Below, piece by piece: positions 1-9,384 of a stretch of DNA of 64,000 nt; within the stretch, counting starts at the first letter, position 1, and each line of letters begins with the position of its first letter. Source of the stretch: Bradyrhizobium cajani (GTDB taxonomy: Bacteria > Pseudomonadota > Alphaproteobacteria > Rhizobiales > Xanthobacteraceae); contig NZ_WQNE01000025.1 of NCBI RefSeq assembly GCF_009759665.1, positions 1-64,000 of the forward strand. Reading direction: 5' to 3'. The notes beneath the pieces are model-generated. The model was not told where the DNA came from. It did no database searches and saw nothing but the letters and a program-made list of their open reading frames with translations. A program made the translations under genes and the position numbers.

Positions 1-84
1 CTGTATACGCGCGGTCGGTATCCGCAAGGCACTCGTCCGGTGTGGTCACCATACTGATCCTTATGAGGGAATGCACGCGTCGTC

Positions 85-1341
85 ATGAGCCGCCTCGTGA
101 TGAAATTCGGCGGCACGTCCGTCGCCAACATCGAACGTATCCGCAACGTCGCACGCCATGTGAAGCGTGAGGTCGACGCCGGCCATGAAGTGGCCGTGGT
201 CGTCTCGGCGATGTCCGGCAAGACCAACGAGCTGGTGGCCTGGTGCACCGATGCCTCGCCGATGCACGACGCGCGCGAATACGACGCCGTCGTCGCCTCG
301 GGCGAACAGGTGACCTCGGGCCTGCTCGCCATCGTGCTCCAGGGCATGGGCATTCAGGCTCGCTCCTGGCAGGGCTGGCAGATCCCGATCAAGACCAGCG
401 ATGCCCATGCCTCGGCCCGGATCGAGAACATCGACGGCAGCGAGATCATCAAGCGCTTCCAGGAGCGCAAGGAGGTCGCGGTCATCGCCGGCTTCCAGGG
501 CATCAACCCCGAGACGGGTCGCATCACGACGCTCGGCCGCGGCGGCTCCGACACCTCGGCCGTGGCAGTCGCCGCCGCCGTCAAGGCGGACCGCTGCGAC
601 ATCTACACCGACGTCGATGGCGTCTACACCACCGACCCGCGAATCGTGCCGAAGGCCAAAAGGCTCGACAAGATCGCGTTCGAGGACATGCTGGAACTGG
701 CCTCGCAGGGCGCAAAGGTGCTCCAGGTCCGCTCGGTGGAACTCGGCATGGTCCACAACATGCCGATCTTCGTCCGCTCGAGCTTCGACAAGCCGGAGGA
801 CATCGACCCGCATGCCAACCAGCCGCCCGGCACGCTGATCTGCAGCGAGGAGGAGATCATGGAAAGCCACGTTGTCACCGGTATCGCCTTCTCGAAGGAC
901 GAGGCCCAGATTTCGGTGCGCCAGATCCAGGACAAGCCGGGCGTTGCGGCATCGATCTTCGGCCCGCTGGCGGAGGCCAACATCAACGTCGACATGATCG
1001 TCCAGAACGTTTCTGAAGACGGCAAGACCACTGACCTCACCTTCACCGTGCCGGCCGCCGACTACACCCGCGCCAAGGACACGATCACCGCTGCCAAGGC
1101 CAAGATCGGCTACGCCCGGCTCGATACCGCCACCGACGTCGCCAAGATCTCGGTGATCGGCAGCGGCATGCGCAGCCATGCCGGCGTCGCCGCCCAGGCG
1201 TTCTCGGCCCTCGCCGGACGGAATATCAACATCCGGGCCATTACAACCTCCGAGATCAAATTCTCGGTCCTGATCGACACCGCCTATACCGAGCTCGCGG
1301 TGCGCACCCTGCACACGCTCTACGGCCTCGATCAGGCTTAG
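85..1341 (+). CDS. lysC: Aspartate kinase
   Basis: Catalyses ATP-dependent phosphorylation of L-aspartate, the committed step to Lys, Thr, Met and diaminopimelate. The 418-aa length is usual for the single-chain, ACT-regulated class. The N-terminal amino-acid-kinase domain opens with KFGGTSV (residues 7-13), and the GRGGSDTS nucleotide/Asp-binding segment lies near residues 151-158. Two ACT domains fill roughly residues 265-410 and are the expected site of Lys/Thr feedback inhibition (family knowledge). The ATG at 85 follows a GAGGGA at 65-70, a rather long spacing. A tiny ORF starting at 71 ends on the TGA that overlaps this start. The gene stands alone, with ptsP 286 bp downstream. Confidence 0.97.
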   Translation: MSRLVMKFGGTSVANIERIRNVARHVKREVDAGHEVAVVVSAMSGKTNELVAWCTDASPMHDAREYDAVVASGEQVTSGLLAIVLQGMGIQARSWQGWQIPIKTSDAHASARIENIDGSEIIKRFQERKEVAVIAGFQGINPETGRITTLGRGGSDTSAVAVAAAVKADRCDIYTDVDGVYTTDPRIVPKAKRLDKIAFEDMLELASQGAKVLQVRSVELGMVHNMPIFVRSSFDKPEDIDPHANQPPGTLICSEEEIMESHVVTGIAFSKDEAQISVRQIQDKPGVAASIFGPLAEANINVDMIVQNVSEDGKTTDLTFTVPAADYTRAKDTITAAKAKIGYARLDTATDVAKISVIGSGMRSHAGVAAQAFSALAGRNINIRAITTSEIKFSVLIDTAYTELAVRTLHTLYGLDQA

Positions 1342-1366
1342 ACGAATTTTCTCTTAGCGGCCGCAG

Positions 1367-1398
1367 CAAACGCGAAGGTGTACACACATTCGCGTTTG
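1367..1398. terminator. Nested palindrome after lysC, possible terminator
   Basis: CAAACGCGAA (1367-1376) pairs perfectly with TTCGCGTTTG (1389-1398). The loop contains the palindrome GTGTACAC (1378-1385). It lies 26 bp past the lysC stop. The usual U-tract is not directly adjacent; GGCAGGCGTTTTGC follows. It could be a weak terminator of lysC or a protein-binding palindrome before ptsP. Confidence 0.45.
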
Positions 1399-1627
1399 GC
1401 AGGCGTTTTGCTTGGCAAAACAAGCCCCAATTCGCTATACGGCGAAGAGGGTGGGCTGCCATAAACTGTGCCCCAGTTGAGGCGGTGCTGATTCGGAACA
1501 AGTGCTAAATCTGAAGAAGATTTGGGCTTGGGCCGGCGCCGGACGAGCAAATTTGTTGTTTTTCTGGATTTCGGGCGAGCCGCCGATGGCCCCTTCGGGC
1601 CCGGCAGACGGAGGAGATTGACGGTAA

Positions 1628-3895
1628 ATGCGGAGCGCGTCGGGAGGTCCCCGCGTCTTGTTGAGACGGCTCCGCGAAACCATGGCGGAGCAGGTCTCGG
1701 CCCAGGAGCGGCTGGACAAGATCGTGGTGCTGATCGCCGCCAACATGGTGGCCGAAGTGTGCTCGGTCTATGTGCTGCGCATCGACAACACGCTCGAGCT
1801 CTACGCCACCGAAGGTCTCAACCGCGAGGCTGTGCACCATACCGTGCTCAGCGCCCATGAGGGCCTGGTCGGCCTCGTCGCCAGCGAGGCGACGCCGCTC
1901 AACTTGAGCGACGCGCAGAGCCACCCGGCCTTCTCGTTCCGCCCCGAGACCGGCGAAGAGATCTACCACTCCTTCCTCGGCGTGCCGATCCTGCGGGCCG
2001 GCAACACCCTCGGTGTGCTGGTGGTGCAGAACCGCGCCAAGCGCAACTATGTCGAGGAGGAGCTCGAGGCTCTCCAGACCACCGCGATGGTGCTGGCCGA
2101 GCTGATCGCCTCCGGCGAACTGTCCGCGCTCGCCCAGCCCGGCCAGGAGCCGGCCGCGCGCCATTCCGCGCAGAAGGTCGGCGCCATCCTGTCGGAAGGC
2201 ATCGCGCTCGGCCATGTCGTGCTGCACGAGCCGCGCGTGGTCATCAAGGACTACATCGCCGAGGACCTGTCGAAGGAGATCAAGCGGCTCGACACCGCGC
2301 TCGCCAAGCTGCGCGCCGATCTCGACCGCATGCTGGAGCGCGGCGACGTCGCCGAGGGCGGCGAGCACCGCGAGGTGCTGGAAGCCTACCGCATGTTCGC
2401 CAACGACCAGGGCTGGTCGCACAAGCTGCACGAGGCGGTCGCCACCGGCCTCACGGCGGAAGCCGCCGTCGAGCGCGTGCAGTCCGACACCCGCGCGCGC
2501 ATGCTGCGCTCGACCGATCCCTATTTGCGCGACCGATTGCACGACCTGGAGGATCTCGGCTACCGCCTGATGAGGCAGCTCGTCGGCCAGGACCACGCAC
2601 CGTCGCGCGAGCAGCTGCCCGACAACGCCATCGTCATCGCGCGCGCGATGGGCCCGGCGGCGCTGCTCGACTACGACCGCAAGCGCCTGCGCGGCATCGT
2701 GCTGGAGGAAGGCACCGCCAACTCCCACGTCTCGATCGTGGCGCGCGCGCTCGGAATCCCTGCGGTCGGCGAAGTCCCGAACGCGCCCGGCATTGCCGAT
2801 CCCGGCGACGCCATCATCGTCGACGGCACGTCGGGCTCGATCTATGTGCGTCCGTCGCAGGAAATCGAGGCCGCCTTCGCCGAGCGCGTGCGCTTCCGCG
2901 CCCGCCGGCAGGCGCAGTATCTGGCGCTGCGCGACCGCCCCTGCGTCACCAGGGACGGCCAGAAGGTCGAGCTGATGATCAACGCAGGCCTCGCCATCGA
3001 TCTGCCGCATATCGAGGACACCGGCAGCGCCGGCATCGGCCTGTTCCGCACCGAGCTGCAGTTCATGGTCGGCCAGAGCCTGCCGCGCACCAGCGACCAG
3101 CTCGCGCTCTATCGCACCGTGCTGGACGCCGCAGGCACCAAGCCCGTCACCTTCCGCACCCTCGACATCGGCGGCGACAAGGCGCTGCCCTATATGGAGG
3201 CCGTGATCGAGGAGAATCCCGCGCTCGGCTGGCGCGCGATCCGGCTCGGGCTGGACCGCCCCGGCCTGTTGCGCGGCCAGATCCGCGCGCTGCTGCGCGC
3301 CGGCGGCGGCCGCGCGCTGCGCATCATGTTCCCGATGATCTCCGAGGTCGCCGAGTTCGATTCCGCAAAGGCGCTGGTCGAGCGCGAGCTGACTTATCTG
3401 CGCCAGCACGGCCACACGCTGCCGGAACGGATCGACATCGGCACCATGGTCGAGGTGCCGGCGCTGCTCTATCAGCTCGACGAGCTCCTGAAGAAGGTCG
3501 ACTTCATCTCGGTCGGCTCCAACGATCTGTTCCAGTTCCTGTTCGCGGTCGACCGCGGCAATGCAAAGGTCTCCGAGCGCTTCGACACCATGTCGGCGCC
3601 GATCCTGCGTGCGCTGCGCGACATTGCACGCAAGGCCACAGCGGCGCAAAAGTCGCTCTCGCTCTGCGGCGAAATGGCCTCCAAGCCGATCGGCGCCCTG
3701 GCGCTGATCGCGCTGGGCTACCGCTCGCTGTCGCTGTCGGCGACCGCGCTCGGTCCGGTCAAGGCGATGGTGCTCGATCTCGACGCCAAGAAAGCCGAGG
3801 CGATGCTCGGCCCGTTGCTGGACGCGCCCGCGGGCAGCGTCGCGATCCGGCAGAAGCTGACGGAATTTGCCGAGGCCGAAGGCCTGGCATTGTAG
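1628..3895 (+). CDS. ptsP: Phosphoenolpyruvate-protein phosphotransferase PtsP (enzyme I-Ntr)
   Basis: First component of the nitrogen-related PTS: autophosphorylates from PEP and passes phosphate to NPr (PtsO), then EIIA-Ntr, a regulatory rather than sugar-transporting cascade. At 755 aa it has an N-terminal GAF domain (about residues 25-160), which in the family senses Gln/2-oxoglutarate. The phosphohistidine domain carries H367 in the context NSHVSIVARALG. The C-terminal PEP-binding barrel contains GLFRTELQFM, GSNDLFQF and the late LCGEMAS cysteine motif. The ATG at 1628 has a strong GGAGGAG at 1610-1616 (11-nt spacing). lysC-ptsP adjacency is familiar in Bradyrhizobium-like genomes. Confidence 0.95.
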   Translation: MRSASGGPRVLLRRLRETMAEQVSAQERLDKIVVLIAANMVAEVCSVYVLRIDNTLELYATEGLNREAVHHTVLSAHEGLVGLVASEATPLNLSDAQSHPAFSFRPETGEEIYHSFLGVPILRAGNTLGVLVVQNRAKRNYVEEELEALQTTAMVLAELIASGELSALAQPGQEPAARHSAQKVGAILSEGIALGHVVLHEPRVVIKDYIAEDLSKEIKRLDTALAKLRADLDRMLERGDVAEGGEHREVLEAYRMFANDQGWSHKLHEAVATGLTAEAAVERVQSDTRARMLRSTDPYLRDRLHDLEDLGYRLMRQLVGQDHAPSREQLPDNAIVIARAMGPAALLDYDRKRLRGIVLEEGTANSHVSIVARALGIPAVGEVPNAPGIADPGDAIIVDGTSGSIYVRPSQEIEAAFAERVRFRARRQAQYLALRDRPCVTRDGQKVELMINAGLAIDLPHIEDTGSAGIGLFRTELQFMVGQSLPRTSDQLALYRTVLDAAGTKPVTFRTLDIGGDKALPYMEAVIEENPALGWRAIRLGLDRPGLLRGQIRALLRAGGGRALRIMFPMISEVAEFDSAKALVERELTYLRQHGHTLPERIDIGTMVEVPALLYQLDELLKKVDFISVGSNDLFQFLFAVDRGNAKVSERFDTMSAPILRALRDIARKATAAQKSLSLCGEMASKPIGALALIALGYRSLSLSATALGPVKAMVLDLDAKKAEAMLGPLLDAPAGSVAIRQKLTEFAEAEGLAL

Positions 3896-3952
3896 CGGGC
3901 CTGTCGCCGCTTCCCGCCGCCTCGCCTCTTTCCGCCATTTGAGACCGAACCG

Positions 3953-5038
3953 ATGTCGTCACTCCCCGAAGCCAAACTGGACGTCCTGCTCGCGCATCAC
4001 GCCTCGCTCGAGGCCGAATCGCTGGGACAGCTCGCCTCCGAACGTTACGTGCAGATCACGCGCGAGCTCGCCGAGATCACGCCGCTGATCGAGGCGGTGA
4101 AGACCTATCGCTCCGCGGTCAAGGAGCTCGCCGATACCGAGGCGCTGATCGCCGATCCCGCGACCGATGCCGAGATGCGCAGCATGGCGGAAGCCGAGCG
4201 CGACGATCTCAACCTGAGGATCGAGGACCTGGTCCAGCAGATCCGCGTCGCGCTCTTGCCCAAGGACGCCATGGACGACCGCAACGTGGTGCTGGAAATC
4301 CGTGCCGGCACCGGCGGCGACGAGGCCTCGCTGTTTGCCGGCGACCTGTTCCGGATGTACGAGCGCTTCGCCAGCCTTCAGGGCTGGAAGGTCGAAGTGA
4401 TCTCGGCGAGCGAAGGCACCGTCGGCGGCTACAAGGAAATCATCGCCGAGGTGCAGGGCCGCGGCGCGTTCTCCAAGCTGAAATTCGAATCCGGCGTGCA
4501 CCGCGTGCAGCGCGTGCCCGACACCGAGACGCAGGGACGCATCCACACGTCCGCGGCGACGGTCGCCGTGCTGCCGGAGGTCGAGGACGTCGATGTCGAC
4601 ATCAAGAACGACGATCTGCGCATCGAGACCATGCGCGCGCAGGGCGCCGGCGGCCAGCACGTCAACAAGACGGAATCGGCGATCCGCATCACCCACATCC
4701 CGACCGGCATCGTGGTGATGATGCAGGACAGCCGCTCGCAGCACAAGAACCGGGCCTCGGCCATGAACATCCTGCGCTCGCGCATCTACGACGCCGAGCG
4801 GCAACGCGTCGACGCCGCGCGCTCGGCCGAGCGCAAGGAGAAGGTCGGCTCCGGCGACCGCTCCGAGCGCATCCGCACCTACAATTTCCCGCAGGGACGC
4901 GTCACCGACCACCGCATCAATCTGACACTCTACAAGCTGCCGCAGGTGATCGCCGGCGAAGCGCTCGGCGAGTTGGTCGACGCGCTGACCACCGAGCACC
5001 AGGCCGCGCAGCTCGCCGCGCAGGGCGCTGCGGCGTGA
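3953..5038 (+). CDS. prfA: Peptide chain release factor 1
   Basis: Recognises UAA/UAG stop codons and triggers peptide release on the ribosome. The 361-aa length is standard. The catalytic GGQ is at residues 233-235 within [12 protein letters not shown], the invariant class I release-factor motif. The N-terminal helical domain is followed by the PCRF region starting near residue 65. The last codon and stop overlap the GTG start of prmC by 4 nt, so the two are translationally coupled; PrmC methylates the GGQ glutamine of this protein. The start ATG at 3953 lies 57 bp after ptsP, so all three genes may share a transcript. Confidence 0.97.
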   Translation: MSSLPEAKLDVLLAHHASLEAESLGQLASERYVQITRELAEITPLIEAVKTYRSAVKELADTEALIADPATDAEMRSMAEAERDDLNLRIEDLVQQIRVALLPKDAMDDRNVVLEIRAGTGGDEASLFAGDLFRMYERFASLQGWKVEVISASEGTVGGYKEIIAEVQGRGAFSKLKFESGVHRVQRVPDTETQGRIHTSAATVAVLPEVEDVDVDIKNDDLRIETMRAQGAGGQHVNKTESAIRITHIPTGIVVMMQDSRSQHKNRASAMNILRSRIYDAERQRVDAARSAERKEKVGSGDRSERIRTYNFPQGRVTDHRINLTLYKLPQVIAGEALGELVDALTTEHQAAQLAAQGAAA

Positions 5039-5928
5039 CGCGCCGCATGGGCAGCCCCTTCACCGGACAATCCATCGAGAGCGCGCGGCGCGCGCTGGCT
5101 GCGCGACTGAAAGCGGCGCAGCTCGACGAGGCGGAGCAGGACGCGCGCGTCCTGCTCGGCGCCGTGCTCGGCCTCGACCTCACTGGCCTGATCGCGCAGG
5201 CCGCCCGCCCCCTCACCGCGGCCGAAGCGTCGCGACTGGTGCAGCACGCAGAACGTCGCATCGCCGGCGAGCCGGTGGCGCGCATCCTCGGTACACGCGA
5301 ATTCTGGGGCCTGCCGTTCCGCCTGTCCGAAGCAACCCTGGTCCCGCGTCCCGATACCGAGACCGTGGTCGAGCTTGCGCTCGAAATCTTCCGCGAGCGG
5401 AACGCAGCTCATCCACCGCGCATCGCCGACATCGGTACCGGCTCCGGCGCGATCCTGCTCGCGCTGCTGCATGAAATCCCTGATGCCTTCGGGATCGGCA
5501 CGGATCTCAGCCTGAGCGCGCTCGTCACCGCCAGGGACAATGCCGCAGCTCTCGGCCTCGCCGACCGCGCCGCCTTCGTCGCCTGCTCCTATGCGGCCGC
5601 GCTCTCGGGCCCGTTCGACCTCATCGTCTCGAATCCGCCCTATATTCCCTCGGCCGAGATTCCGAAATTGAGCATCGAGGTGCGCGAGCACGACCCGCAT
5701 CTGGCGCTCGACGGCGGCAATGATGGATACGACGCCTATCGCGCCCTGATCCCGCAGGCGACTGATCGTCTTGCCCCCGGCGGAGCGCTGGTGGTCGAGG
5801 CCGGACAGGGCCAGGCCCGAAATATTGAAACCTTGATGGCGGCTGCCGCGTTATCGCTGGACAGGCCACCCAAGGCCGACCTGGCGGGTATTTCACGGGC
5901 CGTCTCGGCCCGAAAAATGCCCCCATAA
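5035..5928 (+). CDS. prmC: Release factor glutamine methyltransferase PrmC
   Basis: N5-methylates the glutamine of the GGQ motif of RF1/RF2 using S-adenosylmethionine. The 297-aa protein has an N-terminal substrate-binding helical domain, the SAM-binding motif [13 protein letters not shown], and the diagnostic SNPPYIPS (NPPY) motif that binds the glutamine amide. I place the start at GTG 5035 because it overlaps the prfA stop as GTGA; an ATG at 5047 is the alternative. The C-terminal part ends with the usual conserved arrangement, so the gene looks intact. It is the last gene of a ptsP/prfA/prmC run. Confidence 0.95.
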   Translation: MTRRMGSPFTGQSIESARRALAARLKAAQLDEAEQDARVLLGAVLGLDLTGLIAQAARPLTAAEASRLVQHAERRIAGEPVARILGTREFWGLPFRLSEATLVPRPDTETVVELALEIFRERNAAHPPRIADIGTGSGAILLALLHEIPDAFGIGTDLSLSALVTARDNAAALGLADRAAFVACSYAAALSGPFDLIVSNPPYIPSAEIPKLSIEVREHDPHLALDGGNDGYDAYRALIPQATDRLAPGGALVVEAGQGQARNIETLMAAAALSLDRPPKADLAGISRAVSARKMPP

Positions 5929-5969
5929 AAGCCGGATTGGCCCGTAAAAAGCTCTTGGAATATCCCGTG

Positions 5970-6048
5970 GGAACGACTACGTTCCGGTCAACACATCGGT
6001 ACCGGCCCCGTAGACCTACGGGTGAAAGCCGGGCTCTCGGGCGAGAGC
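5970..6048 (+). ncRNA. Structured intergenic element, candidate small RNA or leader
   Basis: Three compact perfect hairpins lie in 80 bp. GGAACG/CGTTCC (5970-5985, loop ACTA) is first. Then CCGGC (6002-6006) closes with GCCGG (6028-6032) around CCCGTAG/CTACGGG (6007-6022). GCTCTC/GAGAGC (6033-6048, loop GGGC) is third. Strand and transcription are assumed; I do not recognise the family. The rest of the 462-bp gap up to the DUF4167 gene at 6391 holds no convincing gene; a 37-codon ORF at 6196-6309 lacks a good ribosome site. Confidence 0.4.
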
Positions 6049-6390
6049 TTTACTGATTAAAGGTTCCAAGCCGCAGGTCCTGTTGAGCGCGATGGCCAGT
6101 GGAGCTGCGCTGCTCTCCGACCGCAACGTGAACGAAAGCCTGATATTGCGCTTGAACACTTACGCAAGAAAGCTGGGCTTGTTTCGGCAGGCGATATGAA
6201 TGGGTTCGCTGGCAATCAATGCTGGCGGGTGGGGAACGCGTCTTTGTTGAACGCGACGGTCGACGAACATCGGCAGGGTTCAATCCGCTCTTGCGCGCGG
6301 TGCGCATGAGGAATGTGAACCGCTGTCATCAGGTCACTCCTAGCAATCAGTAATGCGTGCAACCTTTAGGGCTGGAATTAAAGGCAGGAC

Positions 6391-7146
6391 ATGAGAAACG
6401 GTCAGAACAAGCAGCGGATGCGCAACCGCAACAACAATAACAACAACAACCGGCGCGGCCAGAACCCGATGACCCGGGTCTATGAGTCCAACGGACCCGA
6501 CATCAAGATCCGCGGCACCGCCTCGCACATCGCCGAAAAGTATCTTCAGCTTGCGCGCGACGCGCGCTCCTCCGGCGACCCCGTTGCGGCCGAGAACTAC
6601 TACCAGCACGCCGAGCACTATTTCCGCCTGATCGCGGCGGCGCAGGAGCAGTTCCGCCAGAACCAGCAGCAGCCGCGCGGCGACGAGCCCGTCGCCAGCA
6701 GCGACGACGGCGAGGACGACGGCGAGAATTTCTCGGCCTTCGGCCAGGAGCCCGGCTTCGTCCCGCAGCCGCCGCAGCAGCAGCCCTATATGCGCGACAG
6801 CCAGCGCGATCATCATCAGCGCGATCACCAGCAGCGCGACAACCAGCAGCCGCGCGAGCATCGCGAACGCGACCATCGTCCGCAGCCGCAGTATCAGCCG
6901 CAGCCGCAATATCAGCCGCAACCGCAGAACCAGCCGCAGCCTGTCATCGCCGATGCCGGCAGCGTCGATCGCCTGCCCTCCTTCATCACCGGCGCGCAGC
7001 CTCAGGTGAATGGCGGCCAGGGCGGCTTCGAGGGCGGTGCCGGCGGCGAACGCTATCCGCGACGGCGGCGCCGGCCCCATGGCCCGCGCGCCGAGCGCGA
7101 GGCTGCACCGGCCGCATCGAGCGACGAAGTGGCTCCCGGCGAGTAA
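6391..7146 (+). CDS. DUF4167 protein, asparagine- and QP-rich
   Basis: The 251-aa protein has the conserved alphaproteobacterial DUF4167 block at about residues 25-95 (the region reading RGTASHIAEKYLQLARDA to AENYYQHAEHYFRL). An N-terminal low-complexity stretch is made of Asn and Arg. The middle and C-terminal half is Gln/Pro/His/Arg-rich with several PQPQYQ repeats, ending in a basic RRRRRPHGPRAER tail. Such basic disordered ends suggest RNA or nucleic-acid binding, but this is inference; the molecular function is unknown. No signal peptide or membrane segment. The family commonly follows prmC in Rhizobiales, as here, although a 460-bp gap separates them. Confidence 0.9.
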   Translation: MRNGQNKQRMRNRNNNNNNNRRGQNPMTRVYESNGPDIKIRGTASHIAEKYLQLARDARSSGDPVAAENYYQHAEHYFRLIAAAQEQFRQNQQQPRGDEPVASSDDGEDDGENFSAFGQEPGFVPQPPQQQPYMRDSQRDHHQRDHQQRDNQQPREHRERDHRPQPQYQPQPQYQPQPQNQPQPVIADAGSVDRLPSFITGAQPQVNGGQGGFEGGAGGERYPRRRRRPHGPRAEREAAPAASSDEVAPGE

Positions 7147-7200
7147 GCTTTTTCAGATTCGTGAACTGCATCGTCCCGGCCCCGCCGGGACGATTTGTTT

Positions 7201-7947
7201 TCAGCCCCGCGTCACCGTCGTCGAGGACGGCACCAGCACGGGCTTGGTCAGCGCCGGAATCAGCCGCGCCCGCTCGCGCTTGGCCGGGATCGCGCGATAG
7301 ACCTGCTTGGTGGCCTCGACGATGTGCACACCGGCAAAGGGCAGCGACAGCGCGGCGCCGGCGCGCTCCCACATATGCGCCGATTTCAACACCCAGCCGC
7401 CGGCATAGGGCGGCATGAACAGCGCCTCGCCCCAGGCGGTCGGCGTGAACCAGGTCTGGCGTAACAGATCGGTGATCTGCGAGCGCGAATAGGGCCGGCC
7501 ATGGCCGAACGGCGTGTTGTCGCTGCGGGTCCACACCCCGCGCCGGTTCGGGATCACCGCGATCACGCGACCGGACGGCGACAGCACGCGCCACACCTCG
7601 CGGAGCAACGCGGCCGGATCGTCCGACATCTCCAGCGCGTGCACCAGGAGGATGCGGTCGGCCGCGGCGTCAGGCAGCGGCAGCGAGAACTCATCCACCA
7701 GCGAGGCCAGCGACGGCCGACCCGTCGGCCATTTCAGGACTCCCTGCGCCGCCGGCATGAAGGCGATGCAGCGCTCGGCGTCCTCGCGGAACAACCCGAG
7801 ATAGGGCGTGGGATAGCCGATGCCGAGCACGCGCTGGCCCTCGGCGCCCGGCCAGCGCTCCCTGATGCCGCGATTGATCATTTGCCGCGCCACGATCCCG
7901 AGGCGGCGGGAGTAGAACTCGCGGAGGTCGACGACGTCGATGCTCAT
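7201..7947 (-). CDS. Class I SAM-dependent methyltransferase
   Basis: 248 aa, type 11-like Rossmann methyltransferase. The glycine loop reads VLGIGYPTPYLG (about residues 40-51), followed by the conserved post-loop element LPLPDAAADRILLVHALE and the REVWRVLSPSGRVIAVIPNR segment typical of the fold. The substrate cannot be read from sequence. It is transcribed leftward, divergently from gloB, with 108 bp between starts; this head-to-head pairing with hydroxyacylglutathione hydrolase recurs in Rhizobiales (knowledge, not checked here). Downstream it converges on the DUF4167 gene. Confidence 0.88.
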   Translation of the reverse strand: MSIDVVDLREFYSRRLGIVARQMINRGIRERWPGAEGQRVLGIGYPTPYLGLFREDAERCIAFMPAAQGVLKWPTGRPSLASLVDEFSLPLPDAAADRILLVHALEMSDDPAALLREVWRVLSPSGRVIAVIPNRRGVWTRSDNTPFGHGRPYSRSQITDLLRQTWFTPTAWGEALFMPPYAGGWVLKSAHMWERAGAALSLPFAGVHIVEATKQVYRAIPAKRERARLIPALTKPVLVPSSTTVTRG

Positions 7948-8055
7948 GACGGCAATGTAACATGCACAAGGCGGCCGCCGCGCGCGGAATATTGCATTGC
8001 CTGCGCAACGTTAACGCCATATTTGTCTGGCGGGGCTGAGCGCGATGGAGATGTC

Positions 8056-8823
8056 ATGGCCGCCGAAATTCGTACTTTCACCTGTTTAAACGACAATTTC
8101 GGTTATCTGATCCACGATCTGGAAACCAAAGCGACGGCGTCGATCGACGCACCGGAGGCCGGCCCCATCCTGAAGGCGCTGGAGCGCGAGGGCTGGCAGC
8201 TCACCGATATCCTGATCACGCATCATCACGGCGATCATGTCGGCGGGGTCGCCGAACTCAAGCAGAAATTCAATTGCCGCGTCGTCGGGCCGCATGACAA
8301 GACCACGAAGATTGCGAACGTCGATTTGCGCGTCACCAATGCTGACGTGGTGAAGATCGGCAACCTGCTGGCGCGCGTCGTGGAGACGCCCGGCCACACG
8401 CTCGATCACATCTCCTACGTGTTCGACACCGAGAAGACGGTGTTCGCCGCCGACACGCTGTTCTCGATCGGTTGCGGCCGCGTATTCGAGGGCACCTATC
8501 CGATGATGTGGGACTCGCTTTTGAAGCTGCGCGCCCTGCCCGACGACTTCAAGCTCTATTGCGGCCACGAATACACCGCCTCCAACGTCAAGTTCGCGCT
8601 CACCATCGAGCCGGACAATGCGGCGCTCCAGGCCCGCGCGGCGGAGGTGACGAAGCTGCGGGCCGAGAACAAGCCGACCATTCCCACGCTGCTTGGCGAC
8701 GAGAAGCGCGCAAACGTGTTCCTGCGCGCCGATGAACCGGCGGTCGCGGCCAAGCTGCACATGAAGGGCGCGGACGCCGCCGCGGTGTTCGGCGAACTCC
8801 GCGAGCGCAAGAACAAATCCTGA
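8056..8823 (+). CDS. gloB: Hydroxyacylglutathione hydrolase (glyoxalase II)
   Basis: Hydrolyses S-D-lactoylglutathione to glutathione and D-lactate, the second step of methylglyoxal detoxification, in the cytosol. 255 aa, usual size. The metallo-beta-lactamase motif THHHGDHVGG binds the two metal ions; further metal ligands fall in ETPGHTLDH and CGHEYTASN. The C-terminal HAGH domain follows. The same frame is open far upstream, but ATG 8056 gives the canonical N-terminus and has GGAG at 8047-8050; the upstream part is the antisense of the methyltransferase gene. The cupin gene starts 22 bp downstream and is probably co-transcribed. Confidence 0.95.
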   Translation: MAAEIRTFTCLNDNFGYLIHDLETKATASIDAPEAGPILKALEREGWQLTDILITHHHGDHVGGVAELKQKFNCRVVGPHDKTTKIANVDLRVTNADVVKIGNLLARVVETPGHTLDHISYVFDTEKTVFAADTLFSIGCGRVFEGTYPMMWDSLLKLRALPDDFKLYCGHEYTASNVKFALTIEPDNAALQARAAEVTKLRAENKPTIPTLLGDEKRANVFLRADEPAVAAKLHMKGADAAAVFGELRERKNKS

Positions 8824-8845
8824 GAACAAGTCCTGACGGGGATCG

Positions 8846-9268
8846 ATGCCGACCGCAGCCGAGATCATCGCGCGCCTTGAACTCAGACCCCATCCCGAAG
8901 GCGGGCACTACCGCGAGACGTTTCGCGACCAGAGCACGGACGCCAACGGGCGCTCGCGCTCGACCCTGATCTATTTCCTGCTCGCGCGCGGCGAACGCTC
9001 GCACTGGCATCGCATCGACGCGGTCGAGGTCTGGCACTATTATGCCGGCAGTCCGCTGACGCTGCGCATCGCGCATGACGGCTGCTCCCAGCACGAGGTG
9101 CGGCTCGGCACGGATCTCGTGAACGGCGAGCGGCCGCAGGCGATCGTGCCGGCGAATGCCTGGCAGATGGCGGAGACCACGGGCGAATGGACTCTGGTCG
9201 GCTGCTCCGTGGCGCCTGCGTTCGAATTCGCGAAGTTCGAGCTGGCGCCGAAGGGGTGGGAGCCTTAG
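8846..9268 (+). CDS. Cupin protein, DUF985 family
   Basis: 140-aa cupin of the DUF985 (YML079w-like) family. Conserved features include LRPHPEGGHYRETFRD near the start, STLIYFLLARGERSHWHR in the barrel, and a closing VAPAFEFAKFELAP. The single beta-barrel is thought to bind a small sugar-like or acidic ligand, but no reaction is established for the family. It follows gloB by 22 bp on the same strand, so a joint transcript is likely. A GC-rich palindromic repeat begins about 9 bp after its stop and may act as the transcript end. Confidence 0.88.
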   Translation: MPTAAEIIARLELRPHPEGGHYRETFRDQSTDANGRSRSTLIYFLLARGERSHWHRIDAVEVWHYYAGSPLTLRIAHDGCSQHEVRLGTDLVNGERPQAIVPANAWQMAETTGEWTLVGCSVAPAFEFAKFELAPKGWEP

Positions 9269-9276
9269 CTCCACAG

Positions 9277-9381
9277 GGTCATTCCGGGGCGACGCGCAAG
9301 CGGCGAACCCGGAATCTATCTCGCCACTATTGACGCGGATAAATGGATTCCGGGTTCGCGCTCTGCGCGCCCCGGAATGAC
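9277..9381. repeat. Intergenic palindromic repeat (GTCATTCCGGG family)
   Basis: Large imperfect inverted repeat: GTCATTCCGGGGCGACGCGC at the left end is mirrored by GCGCGCCCCGGAATGAC at the right, with inner arms around GAACCCGGAATC and GATTCCGGGTTC. The same family occurs in this window near 10268 and 61505. It sits between convergent genes. Confidence 0.85.
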
Positions 9382-9384
9382 GGC

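Noticed and set aside
61-1314. Long open frames antisense to lysC, ptsP, prfA and many other genes
   Set aside because: High GC leaves long stop-free antisense frames; their translations are low-complexity Arg/Ala/Gly/His/Asp-rich and lack ribosome sites, while the sense frames carry clear family motifs.
6196-6309. 37-codon ORF in the prmC-DUF4167 gap
   Set aside because: No convincing ribosome-binding site and no recognisable family; kept only as a possibility next to the structured element.
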